From Methylococcaceae bacterium UBA6146 (GTDB taxonomy: Bacteria; Pseudomonadota; Gammaproteobacteria; Methylococcales; Methylomonadaceae): a stretch of 64,000 bases of DNA. Location: the NCBI GenBank assembly GCA_002422395.1, contig DIUY01000012.1:186001-250000 (forward strand), read 5' to 3'. This document shows, in pieces, positions 43,780 to 51,991 of this stretch. A program made the translations under genes and the position numbers. The notes under the pieces were generated by a model. The model had not been told where the DNA came from. It searched no databases and saw only the letters and a program-made list of their open reading frames with translations. How positions within the stretch are numbered: position 1 is the stretch's first letter; the number at the start of each line of letters is the position of its first letter.

Positions 43780-43990
43780 ATAAAATCGCTGTTAATCGCC
43801 CCTTTTTTTATGTGCAGCTTTTTCGGCTACTGTAGCGACCGCTGATAATGAAGGGCAACGCCCGTTTATTCAGACCTTAGATGGGCGAACCGTTGTTAAA
43901 CTCAATGCCGAAACACAACACGCCTCAGGCATTGAAACAACAACACTGATCCAAGCACAACACACCCTATGCCGTCGGTTGTAAGGCTAA
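43780..43990 (+). pseudogene. RND efflux periplasmic adaptor, N-terminal relic
   Basis: With a one-base correction in the T7 run at 43803-43809, the plus strand reads KSLLIAPFLCAAFSATVATA (a signal peptide), then DNEGQRPFIQTLDGRTVVKL, NAETQHASGIET and a final TPYAVG after a further shift. This is the N-terminal pattern of RND membrane-fusion proteins (VxLxxxxQxxxGIxTxxL). The start codon position holds ATA. The gene has lost everything after about 70 codons, and it ends next to glyA. Confidence 0.45.
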
Positions 43991-43993
43991 AAA

Positions 43994-45247
43994 TTAGCTA
44001 TAAACGGGAAACCTTGCGCAAAGGTTACCAACCCGTTCCCGAACTGCGGTGATAATATTTTCATCATCGATGTTCTCCATAACGTCGCACATCATGTGCG
44101 CGATTTCGGTCACTTCGGCTTCTTTAAAGCCACGGGTAGTGGGCGCGGGGGTGCCGACACGTATACCGCTGGTGACGAATGGCGATTGCGGATCGTTTGG
44201 CACTGCGTTTTTATTGACGGTGATATGGGCGCGCCCCAAGGCGGCGTCGGCAGCTTTGCCAGTGATGCCTTTGGAAACTAGGGAAACCAACATCAGATGA
44301 TTGTCTGTGCCGCCGGAAACGACATCAAAACCACGTGCGATGAAAGCGGTCGCCATTGCTTGGGCATTTTTAATGACTTGTTGCTGGTACGTTTTAAATT
44401 CCGGTTCCATTGCCTCTTTGAAAGCCACGGCTTTGGCGGCAATAACGTGCATAGATGGGCCGCCCTGAATGCCAGGAAAAATGTTCGAGTCAATTTTTTT
44501 CTCTAAATCCGGGTTGCTACGGCACAGGATCAGCCCGCCCCTTGGACCGCGCAAGGATTTGTGTGTGGTGCTGGTGACAACATCAGCAAACGGGACAGGG
44601 TTGGGGTATAAACCGGCGGCAACCAAGCCCGCAACATGCGCCATATCGACAACAAAATACGCGCCGACTCTATCGGCAATGTTGCGGAACCGTCCCCAGT
44701 CCCACACCCGCGAGTACGCGGAAAAACCGGCAACAATCAGTTTAGGCTTGTGTTCCAGCGCCAGCGCTTCGACTTGCGCGTAATCAATTTCACCGGTTTC
44801 GGGATTTAGGCCGTATTGGATGGCGTTATACAGTTTGCCCGAAAAATTGGGTTTGGCGCCGTGTGTTAAATGGCCGCCATCAGCAAGGCTTAAGCCCATG
44901 ATTGTATCGCCCGGCTGGATCATCGCCATGAATACCGCCATATTGGCCTGTGAGCCGGAATGAGCCTGCACGTTGGCGTAATCTGCGCCAAACAAGGCTT
45001 TGGCGCGGTCTATGGCAAGCTGTTCCGCTTTATCAACAAATTCGCAGCCGCCGTAATAGCGTTTGCCAGGGTAGCCTTCAGCGTATTTGTTGGTCAATTG
45101 TGAACCCAATGCTTCCATGACGCGTGGGCTAGTGTAATTTTCTGAGGCAATCAATTCGATGTGCTCTTCCTGACGATGACGCTCTTGCTCCATAGCCTGA
45201 AACAATTCATCATCAAAGCTGGCTATGGTCATAGATCGATTAAACAT
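43994..45247 (-). CDS. glyA: Serine hydroxymethyltransferase
   Basis: Interconverts glycine and serine with methylene-tetrahydrofolate; in this context it also starts the serine cycle. The PLP lysine is in VTSTTHKSLRGPRGG, and the N terminus is FDDELFQAMEQERHRQEEHIELIASENYTS (the HIELIASEN box is family-typical). 417 residues is normal. It is the last gene of a minus-strand set mtdA-gck-glyA; 45 bases separate it from gck. The adjacent RND relic suggests genome rearrangement at its 3' end. Confidence 0.97.
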   Translation of the reverse strand: MFNRSMTIASFDDELFQAMEQERHRQEEHIELIASENYTSPRVMEALGSQLTNKYAEGYPGKRYYGGCEFVDKAEQLAIDRAKALFGADYANVQAHSGSQANMAVFMAMIQPGDTIMGLSLADGGHLTHGAKPNFSGKLYNAIQYGLNPETGEIDYAQVEALALEHKPKLIVAGFSAYSRVWDWGRFRNIADRVGAYFVVDMAHVAGLVAAGLYPNPVPFADVVTSTTHKSLRGPRGGLILCRSNPDLEKKIDSNIFPGIQGGPSMHVIAAKAVAFKEAMEPEFKTYQQQVIKNAQAMATAFIARGFDVVSGGTDNHLMLVSLVSKGITGKAADAALGRAHITVNKNAVPNDPQSPFVTSGIRVGTPAPTTRGFKEAEVTEIAHMMCDVMENIDDENIITAVRERVGNLCARFPVYS

Positions 45248-45292
45248 GGTTTTCTCCTTGTTGTTTTTTTATAAGATAAGTTTTATTCAAGA

Positions 45293-46627
45293 TTAAGGAT
45301 GTATTAGCAATACCTGCAAGTCAGCAACGTTGGTGCCTGTTGTGCCGGTGTCCAGTAAGTCCTGTGAGTTTTTTAACGCGTGATAGGAATCATTGTTGGC
45401 AAGTAGGGTATGCGGGTCGCCTCCTTTGCTTGCCATCCGTTTTAGGGTGTTGGGGTCAACTAAGCCGCCTGCCGTATCGGTAGGGCCGTCACGGCCGTCG
45501 GTGCCGCCGCTTAAAAACACCCATTGCCCGGTCAGGCCGTGTTTTTCGGCGGCAAGCGCAAATGCCAGCGCCATTTCCTGATTGCGGCCACCTTCCCCGT
45601 CGCCTATTAAGGTGACCGTCGTTTCGCCGCCCGCTAACAGGGCAAACGGCCTATTGAGGTTTTTTGCATAAATGGCCAGTTTTTCAGCTTCTTCCCGCGC
45701 TTCGCCGCATAAATGGCCGCTGTATAGCTGGGTTTCATAACCTAGGTTTTGTGCGGCTTGTAGCATTGCGGCGACACTGATGGCGTTGCTGCCCACCAGG
45801 GTATGTGTGGTGTTTTTAAATGCATTATCATTAGGCTTGGGGGTTTCTGGTAGCTTGCCTAATTTGCCTTGTTCCAAATATGATTGAACATTGGCGGGGA
45901 TTTTATCCCAAATGCCTTTCGTTTTTAGCAACGTGACGGCATCCGCGTAAGTGGTGCTGTCGGGCACGGTCGGGCCGCTGGCAATGGCGCTTAAATCATC
46001 GCCTAGCACGTCAGATAAAATCAGGGCGTGGACATCGGCGGGCTGGGCAAGCTTTGCTAAGCCGCCGCCTTTTAATAGCGATAAGTGTTTGCGCACACAA
46101 TTGATTTCGTTAATGGTTGCGCCGCAGCCCAGCAATAAGTCAGTGGTGGCAATTTTTTCTTGCAGGCTAATCGCGTCAGCAGGGCAGGGGATTAGCGCCG
46201 AGCCGCCGCCACTCACCAAAACTAAGGCCAGCTCATTTTTTTGTGTATGGTTGAGTTGCCCAATAATCCGTTTTGCTGCTATTAAGCCCGCATTATCAGG
46301 CAATGGATGTCCCGCTGCGATTACCTCCACACCGGCAATCGTGGTGAAATTTTCATAGTTGGTCACAGCGATAGGCGGGTCAAACACCAAGGGGGCGGGA
46401 ATGGCTTCCTGCGCCGCTGTTATCATTGCACAAGCAGCTTTGCCAAAAGCGATAAGGTGGATTTTTGACCAGCGGCCACGGCGTATGCCGCCATCATTCA
46501 GCAGGATTTCAAGTTGGCCGCTGTCCGTGTTCAGGTAACGTCTGACGGCTTTGGCAGGGTCAGCCGCAATGATCCCGGCCTGAAAAATGTGCAGGGCCTG
46601 TTGTCTTAATTCAAGCAGTGTGGGCAT
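45293..46627 (-). CDS. gck: Glycerate 2-kinase (type II, serine cycle)
   Basis: Phosphorylates glycerate to 2-phosphoglycerate, the step that leads serine-cycle carbon to phosphoenolpyruvate. The 444-residue protein has the MOFRL/GckA pattern: IHLIAFGKAACAM, AAGHPLPDNAGL, LVSGGGSALIP, LSDVLGDDLSAIASGPT and AGGETTVTLIGDGEGGRNQEMAL. It starts only nine bases after mtdA, so co-transcription is very likely. Confidence 0.93.
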   Translation of the reverse strand: MPTLLELRQQALHIFQAGIIAADPAKAVRRYLNTDSGQLEILLNDGGIRRGRWSKIHLIAFGKAACAMITAAQEAIPAPLVFDPPIAVTNYENFTTIAGVEVIAAGHPLPDNAGLIAAKRIIGQLNHTQKNELALVLVSGGGSALIPCPADAISLQEKIATTDLLLGCGATINEINCVRKHLSLLKGGGLAKLAQPADVHALILSDVLGDDLSAIASGPTVPDSTTYADAVTLLKTKGIWDKIPANVQSYLEQGKLGKLPETPKPNDNAFKNTTHTLVGSNAISVAAMLQAAQNLGYETQLYSGHLCGEAREEAEKLAIYAKNLNRPFALLAGGETTVTLIGDGEGGRNQEMALAFALAAEKHGLTGQWVFLSGGTDGRDGPTDTAGGLVDPNTLKRMASKGGDPHTLLANNDSYHALKNSQDLLDTGTTGTNVADLQVLLIHP

Positions 46628-46636
46628 GGGGGCGGG

Positions 46637-47494
46637 TTACGCCATTTCTTTAGCGAGGGCGAAGATGTTTTCCGCATCAAAAACCTGTTTATTGTCATCA
46701 AATAGTTTGGCGATGCAGGCACGGTGCAATGCCAACTTTAATGCCCCAAAACCGATGGCCCCCCAAATGATTTTGCCGTGCCTTCCGATACCTTTATCCA
46801 TCATATCCGTGCCACCGATACCAAGGGGCGGCGTGGCATTGGCGTCGGCTATCATTTCGATGTTGTTGTTGTGTTGCCAATGTTCCGTTTTAAGCAATTC
46901 CACACCGGTGGCGCCGGTTGCCAAAACAATGTTCGCGCACTCAATGGCCGCCGCCCTGGCTTCGTTATCAAACGCTTCTACGGGGGAGATGTTGACGCCG
47001 AAACGGGTTTTTATATCGGCACATGCCTGTGCCGCACGCGCCATTGTCCGGGCTGTCAATGCAACCTCAGCGCCTTCTTTTGCCAGCATGGCAGCGGCGC
47101 GTTGGCCTACTGGGCCGGTGCCGGCGAGGACAACGGCTTTTTTGCCGGCCAGCGGGCCACTGGTTGCCAGCTTTGCTACGGCGGCGGCGGCCGTGGTGTT
47201 GCTGCCATTGCTGTCTAGCATGACCGATACTTGAAAACCGGGGAAGAAATGGCTTTGGACTGCCGTAAACAAAGCTTGGCCGGCAACTATGTCACTTCCG
47301 CCCACAAAAATGGCGGTGTTTTTTTTATCTTTTGGGGCACGGGTAAAAATAGTGCCTTCTACGAGTGCTTTGACCTTATCAGGTGTTAAGCCGCCATAGC
47401 CGATAACGTGGTCTGCGCCGCCGTCATAACCTACTACCGTATCGAAAACGGAAGGGTGGAGGTCGGTATCGAACTGAAATAGCAACTTCTTCAT
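46637..47494 (-). CDS. mtdA: NADP-dependent methylene-H4F/methylene-H4MPT dehydrogenase
   Basis: Oxidises methylene- to methenyl-tetrahydrofolate (or tetrahydromethanopterin) with NADP+. The 285-residue length and KKLLFQFDTDLHPSVFDTVV start fit MtdA; the Rossmann loop is VLAGTGPVGQRAAAMLAKEG. The related MtdB is similar, but the serine-cycle context (gck and glyA downstream) favours MtdA. AAGG lies at proper distance before the ATG. mdh is divergent, 203 bases away. Confidence 0.93.
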   Translation of the reverse strand: MKKLLFQFDTDLHPSVFDTVVGYDGGADHVIGYGGLTPDKVKALVEGTIFTRAPKDKKNTAIFVGGSDIVAGQALFTAVQSHFFPGFQVSVMLDSNGSNTTAAAAVAKLATSGPLAGKKAVVLAGTGPVGQRAAAMLAKEGAEVALTARTMARAAQACADIKTRFGVNISPVEAFDNEARAAAIECANIVLATGATGVELLKTEHWQHNNNIEMIADANATPPLGIGGTDMMDKGIGRHGKIIWGAIGFGALKLALHRACIAKLFDDNKQVFDAENIFALAKEMA

Positions 47495-47697
47495 GAATTA
47501 CCTTAGCGTTAGTTAATGTAAATAATTGTGCGTTATTATACGCGATAAACAAAAGAAGCCATGATTAAGCGTTGTAGCCTGTCCGTATTATTACCGTGAT
47601 TTTATTAAGCTATGAGTGATAGGATTACAGATATAAATGCGTTCCAGGTTGCGCCAAAAAAAAACTATCACATACGATATAAACACAAGGAAAACAG

Positions 47698-48675
47698 ATG
47701 AAAACACCTATTCATATAGCGGTCACTGGTGCAGCGGGGCAGATTAGTTATTCATTGCTGTTTCGTTTGACGGCAGGTTTGTTACTGGGCCCTGACCAAC
47801 CGATTGTCTTGCATTTGTTAGAAATCACACCGGCAATGGGGGCATTGCAAGGGGTGGTGATGGAGCTTAATGATTGTGCCGCGCCTTTGTTGCATCGCGT
47901 TATCGTCACTGATGACCCTAGGGTTGCTTTTAAGGATGTGGATTATGCATTTATGGTTGGCGCCCGTCCACGAGGGGCAGGTATGGAACGCAAAGATTTG
48001 TTGGAAGTGAATGCCGAAATTTTTGCGGTGCAGGGCAAGGCGTTAAATGAAGTGGCGAGCAGGTCAGTAAAGGTGCTGGTAACCGGTAATCCAGCCAATA
48101 CTAATGCCTTGATTGCGTTAAAAAATGCACCGGATTTAAAGCCTGAAAATTTTTCTTCGATGAGCCGGTTGGACCACAACCGTGCCTTGAGCTATTTGGC
48201 TGAAAAATGCGGCGTTTTGCCCGCCGATGTAAAAAATATGATTGTTTGGGGCAATCATTCAAACACCCAATACCCTGATTTGCATCACGCCAAAGTAAAG
48301 GGGCAGAATGCCTTGTCGCTGGTTGATGAAGATTGGTTCATCAATGATTTTATCCCCAAAATACAGCAGCGCGGCACCGAGGTGATTAATGCCCGTGGGC
48401 AATCTAGCGCCGCCTCTGCCGCTAATGCCGCTATTGACCAAATGAAGGCGTGGGCATTAGGGACCGCCCCAGGCGATTGGGTCAGCATGGGCGTGGTGTC
48501 TGATGGCAGTTATGGCATCGAGCCCGGTTTGGTTTATTCCTACCCGGTGACCGTGGCTGATGGCGAGGTGAATATCGTCAAAGGCTTGGATATTAATGAC
48601 TTCAGCTTACAGCGGATGCGCCTTTCAGAAGCGGAGCTAATAGAAGAGCGTGATGCGGTCCGACATTTGTTCTAA
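47698..48675 (+). CDS. mdh: Malate dehydrogenase
   Basis: Reduces oxaloacetate to malate (serine cycle and TCA cycle). The N terminus HIAVTGAAGQISYSLLFRL is the cytosolic-type MDH signature; catalytic and substrate residues are in VGARPRGAGMERKDLL, VTGNPANTNALIA, SRLDHNRALSYLA and VWGNHSNTQYPDLHH. 325 residues. AAGGAAAAC precedes the ATG. It is divergent from mtdA and probably shares its control region. Confidence 0.96.
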   Translation: MKTPIHIAVTGAAGQISYSLLFRLTAGLLLGPDQPIVLHLLEITPAMGALQGVVMELNDCAAPLLHRVIVTDDPRVAFKDVDYAFMVGARPRGAGMERKDLLEVNAEIFAVQGKALNEVASRSVKVLVTGNPANTNALIALKNAPDLKPENFSSMSRLDHNRALSYLAEKCGVLPADVKNMIVWGNHSNTQYPDLHHAKVKGQNALSLVDEDWFINDFIPKIQQRGTEVINARGQSSAASAANAAIDQMKAWALGTAPGDWVSMGVVSDGSYGIEPGLVYSYPVTVADGEVNIVKGLDINDFSLQRMRLSEAELIEERDAVRHLF

Positions 48676-48753
48676 ATCTATAATTGATACGGTATGCCCA
48701 GTTTTTGAAATAAGCGGCTGGGCTTTCGGTTAGCGGGTTAAATGTGGTGGTTG

Positions 48754-48803
48754 GAGTGCAAGCCTTGGCTTGTGCTGAGGCAAACCAAGGTTTACACTCC
48801 AGC
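48754..48803. repeat. Hairpin repeat between mdh and the RHH gene
   Basis: GGAGTGCAAGCCTTGG and CCAAGGTTTACACTCC pair with two mismatches around a CTTGTGCTGAGGCAAA loop. It separates two convergent genes and could terminate both, although there is no T run. GGAGTGCAAG also occurs near 49634. Confidence 0.6.
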
Positions 48804-48840
48804 TTATCAACGTGCTGCTACAGATTTAACCCATCACCGG

Positions 48841-49341
48841 TTATTGATCGAAATCAACCGCTTCTTTTTGTATTTCAGCAAAGTCTTCAATTTCCATATT
48901 TGGGCGGTCATCGGATAAGTCGTACTTTTCGGTCAAATAAGCTTTTAGCCAGTTTTCTGTGCTGAGGTTATTGCGCGGGGTGCTATCCAGCTTTATTAGC
49001 CGCTGTTTAATCATGTGTTGCGGCATAAGCAATAATTCAATATCGGACATTGCCACATACTTGTCGGGGTGCAAGTTATTGCCGTTGATGATTTTTTCTA
49101 ACTGATGCCTTTTGAGGCCAAGCGAATGGTTAACTTCCTCCCTTATCTCCAGCATGGCGGGTAGCAAGTCACTGCCTGCATAGGATTTATCGAACAAACA
49201 ACTGAACCGGTTAAGCAAGTAGCTGATGGCGAAGCGGTAAATATCAGATTCCCTGACAAAAAGACGTGAGGCAATGGCCTGTACAGCGGCACGGTCGCTA
49301 TCAGCTAAGCGCAGGGAAACAATTTGTTTTAGCTCATTCAA
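48841..49341 (-). CDS. RHH-like DNA-binding protein of unknown function
   Basis: A 166-residue protein. The first 48 residues read LKQIVSLRLADSDRAAVQAI then ASRLFVRESDIYRFAISYLL, which has the strand-helix-helix pattern of ribbon-helix-helix regulators. The rest is helical and acidic and I do not recognise it. Upstream of its start (49450-49485) is a palindrome with a repeated TGTAATAC, a plausible autoregulatory operator. RHH identity is inferred from pattern, not alignment. Confidence 0.6.
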   Translation of the reverse strand: MNELKQIVSLRLADSDRAAVQAIASRLFVRESDIYRFAISYLLNRFSCLFDKSYAGSDLLPAMLEIREEVNHSLGLKRHQLEKIINGNNLHPDKYVAMSDIELLLMPQHMIKQRLIKLDSTPRNNLSTENWLKAYLTEKYDLSDDRPNMEIEDFAEIQKEAVDFDQ

Positions 49342-49859
49342 TTCTCAGCTCCTTATGGGGCGCTAAATTACATAGATGTCTGACTGGATAAGATAAAAGA
49401 TAAATATTACAGAAATACTACGGGTTATGAGAACGGTTTTGTTGCCGGTTTGTAATACGAATGTAATACAAACGTATTACATTACATAAAACTTTAACCA
49501 ACCTGTCATTATTTGGGTAGATAAAATATGAAAGAATGGTTCTCAGTTAAGGTGGTGTGCAGGTGATTGGGCGTTATTTGTCAGGGTTCTAATGGGCTTT
49601 GGCATACGTTTGATATATGCACCACTGAAAACAGGGAGTGCAAGTGTATTCGGCTAATTTGAGCCGGGCAAAGTCACAGTCGCCTATAAAGCCCTGGTTT
49701 TTATAGGGCTGCCGACTTGATGTTCTCGGATGGCTAGCAGGCCGTGTTCCCTTTAGCCGTAGATTGCCTGTTCATTTTCTGTGCCTGTACTTGTGTGGCG
49801 AGAAAGGTTTTACAGTGTTGTTATTGAGTTATTTTTTATCAAACCAAGAGGAAAAAACA
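49342..49859. other. Intergenic region between the RHH gene and the secreted-protein gene
   Basis: No gene. Left part: the TGTAATAC operator candidate. Right part (about 49640-49712): three hairpins, CGGCT-AATTTG-AGCCG, AGCCCT...AGGGCT and the overlapping CTATAAA...TTTATAG, of which the last two exclude one another. This could be a structured leader of the downstream gene. No known riboswitch consensus fits. Confidence 0.5.
49450..49485. promoter_or_regulatory. Candidate operator: TGTAATAC palindrome
   Basis: TGTAATACAAACGTATTACA (49461-49480) is a perfect 8-bp-arm palindrome. A further TGTAATAC stands at 49450-49457 and TTACA follows at 49481. Repeated half-sites of this kind are usual for ribbon-helix-helix repressors. 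Confidence 0.6.
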
Positions 49860-51442
49860 TGAAAAATTTAGTTTTAGGTGCGGCTATTACCGCAGCGTTG
49901 TTCGGCGGTGCTGCACAGGCGGCAATTACCCTTGATGTTAATGGTAAGCCTGTTATTACTCCAGCTGACACTTATGAAGTTTATTTGTCAGGCGCATCGG
50001 CGGCGCGAGGATTTATGGAGCAATTGTTGGTCAACACTAAAATCCCGGCAGCCAATAGATTGTGTGATGCATCAAAAACCATCTATAAATATGATGACAA
50101 TGGTAATGGTAAAGACCAAAACGCTTACCTTTGTGTAATTAACCCCAAAAACCCTTCATTAACAGGCTTGGCGGCCGGTAAGGCGAATTTGTTGGTTTAT
50201 AAGCGTAGTGAGGGCGGTTCTGCTCAAGGTGTGAATCCACTTGTCACTGAAACGGCTATTGAGTTCTTGAAAGTTGACAATGCCTCTAAGTGTACTGGCC
50301 CCATTGTTAATAGTAGTGGTTTGGCGGTGTTGAAGTGTGCTTATACTGTAGGTGCGAAAGAGAACGTACAAATACCAGACTTTGGCATTTCAGACGTCGA
50401 TCCTTTGCAGTTCACTGGCGACAACACACCGGCAGGCTTTGCGCCAATCACTAAAGCCGACGCGGCTAAATTGACTGTCAAATCTGCGGCAGTGCAAGCG
50501 TTTGGTATCATAGTTTCAACTCATTTGCGTAATGCCCTGCAAGAAGCGCAGTTTGGTGCGACTTCTCCATGTAATCCTAAAAATGCCAAATACACAACTG
50601 CAACCGCAGAGTCTAGCGGGTGTATGCCAACCTTGGATTCAGCGCAAATTGCAAGTATTTTCACTGGCAAGCTGAGTGCTTGGACCCAGTTAAAGCTAGG
50701 CACTAACAACAACTTGTTTGCTAATACATCTATTGCTGAAAATAAGGCTGGCGATAGCAGGATTCATGTTTGCCGCAGGGTCAGTGGTTCAGGCACACAA
50801 GCACAGTTTACTGTGAAATTCCTCGGCTATCCTTGTAACGATATAGCAACACCACCTGCAACTGATACGGGTGCGTTGCCAGAAGGCATTAACCAAACAC
50901 AAATCCACGCGATGTCCACATCAGGCTCAGTGGAAGAATGTATGACAGAATTGGACAGAGGCACTAATAACGTAGGTACGGCATTTAATAACACTTACGG
51001 TTTCCGTTGGGCAATTGGTATCCAAGGCACCGAAAACAATGCGACTAAAAACTTCGATTACCGTTTCATCAAAGTCGATGGTGTAGCGCCTACTTTAGTT
51101 AACGTTGCTAACGGTAAGTATAAAGACTGGGTTGAGCTGACTTTCCAATTTAATAAATTGCATGTGTTTGACCAAAGCGAAAAAACGATTGTTGATGAAA
51201 TCATCAAACAAGCCGGCAACCCAGTTGTTATGGGCGTGACTAACGTGATAGCTAACCATTCTTGGGGAAAAGCTGGCTACATGGCAGTACCACAATCATT
51301 CGCACCAACTAATAACGGTAACGTAATCATTTCTAAACCCGTTAATCCATTAAGCCACGGCACTCCAACAGAAGATACAAACAATTGCCGTGTCCCAGCT
51401 ATCTATAACCCAAGCGCTAGCGCCGGTATGCAGTTGAAATAA
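49860..51442 (+). CDS. Secreted protein, possibly periplasmic-binding-protein-like
   Basis: A 527-residue protein with a clean signal peptide (MKNLVLGAAITAALFGGAAQA). The mature start TYEVYLSGASAARGFMEQLL and the middle LDSAQIASIFTGKLSAWTQL resemble the phosphate-binding-protein (PstS-like) fold, where a SGA(S)xxR loop binds anion. Several cysteine pairs suggest disulfides. The function is unknown. AGAGGA precedes the ATG at 49860; the longer frame from 49781 has no such site. It is followed by a terminator and then the two-partner secretion genes. Confidence 0.7.
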
Positions 51443-51480
51443 TGGAATGCGCCGGATAGTAAAGGATTACTGACCACTTG

Positions 51481-51520
51481 ACCAAGCCAATTGTTTTCGG
51501 ACAATTGGCTTGGTTTATTT
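51481..51520 (+). terminator. Terminator after the secreted-protein gene
   Basis: ACCAAGCCAATTGT and ACAATTGGCTTGGT form a perfect 14-bp stem around TTTCGG and are followed by TTATTT. Confidence 0.85.
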
Positions 51521-51581
51521 AGGATGAATGGAATTTTAAAATAACTGTAATATCTTGGGCAAAGTTGTGTTTTATCTGTAA

Positions 51582-51725
51582 GGTTAATAAATACCAATAA
51601 AAATTGTGGTGGTAAAAAGGGTAATGATATTTTGGAATCAAAAACATGTTTTTTTGGCTCCGCTGTCATTTAAACGTTTGAATGTTTACCCTTACCAAAT
51701 TTGCTTTAATTGGTATTTATTAACC
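51582..51725. repeat. 17-bp inverted repeat enclosing MITE copy D
   Basis: GGTTAATAAATACCAAT (51582-51598) and its exact complement (51709-51725) bracket MITE copy D with short spacers. This may be an older palindromic element split by the MITE insertion. Confidence 0.7.
51606..51696 (-). mobile_element. MITE-like element, copy D
   Basis: Starts GTGGTGGTAAAAAGGG (first G missing) and ends TTTACCCTTACC; the central TTTGGAATCAAAAACATG and GCTCCGCTGTCA match the family. It lies in the loop of a 17-bp inverted repeat. Confidence 0.75.
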
Positions 51726-51777
51726 CTAGGGTTGTAGGCAAAGTCTGTTGTTGTTCAATTTTGTCTAAATACATACT

Positions 51778-51849
51778 CAAAAGTTTTAGGGCTACGGCTG
51801 GCTGTCCTCAAAGGACGCGTGCAGTCGTTTTGTGCCGAAAAACTTATTC
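51778..51849 (-). repeat. Hairpin repeat family 2, copy 3
   Basis: Read on the minus strand it runs GAATAAGTTTTTCGGCACAA ... GCCCTAAAACTTTTG, with GTCCTTTGAGGAC as a shorter inner hairpin than in copy 1. The outer flanks match copy 1 closely. Confidence 0.7.
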
Positions 51850-51991
51850 AAAATCACTTAATGTGCATTTAAGTGGGAAGTGGGGCTTTTAATTAAGCGT
51901 CTTCCTATAGCGATAAAATTGGCGTGCTTGTTCATCGGTAATTTTTAAAGTCAGCGATTATAAAAACCATTCAATATAGTTAATAAAAAAC

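Larger units (their letters stand above)
51443..51991. other. Intergenic region upstream of tpsB
   Basis: 549 bases without a gene: a terminator, the nested repeat with MITE copy D and hairpin repeat 2 copy 3. The tpsB promoter must lie in the last about 140 bases; no clear boxes are seen. Confidence 0.6.

Noticed and set aside
43665..43781. A 38-codon minus-strand frame MLEEKGGAWPSYLKALAIYN, membrane-helix-like
   Set aside because: No Shine-Dalgarno sequence and it overlaps the relic start; too short to support without conservation data.
49640..49712. Possible cyclic-di-GMP (GEMM) riboswitch
   Set aside because: GGGCAAAG is present but the required GACGCAAAGCC and the receptor loop are absent.
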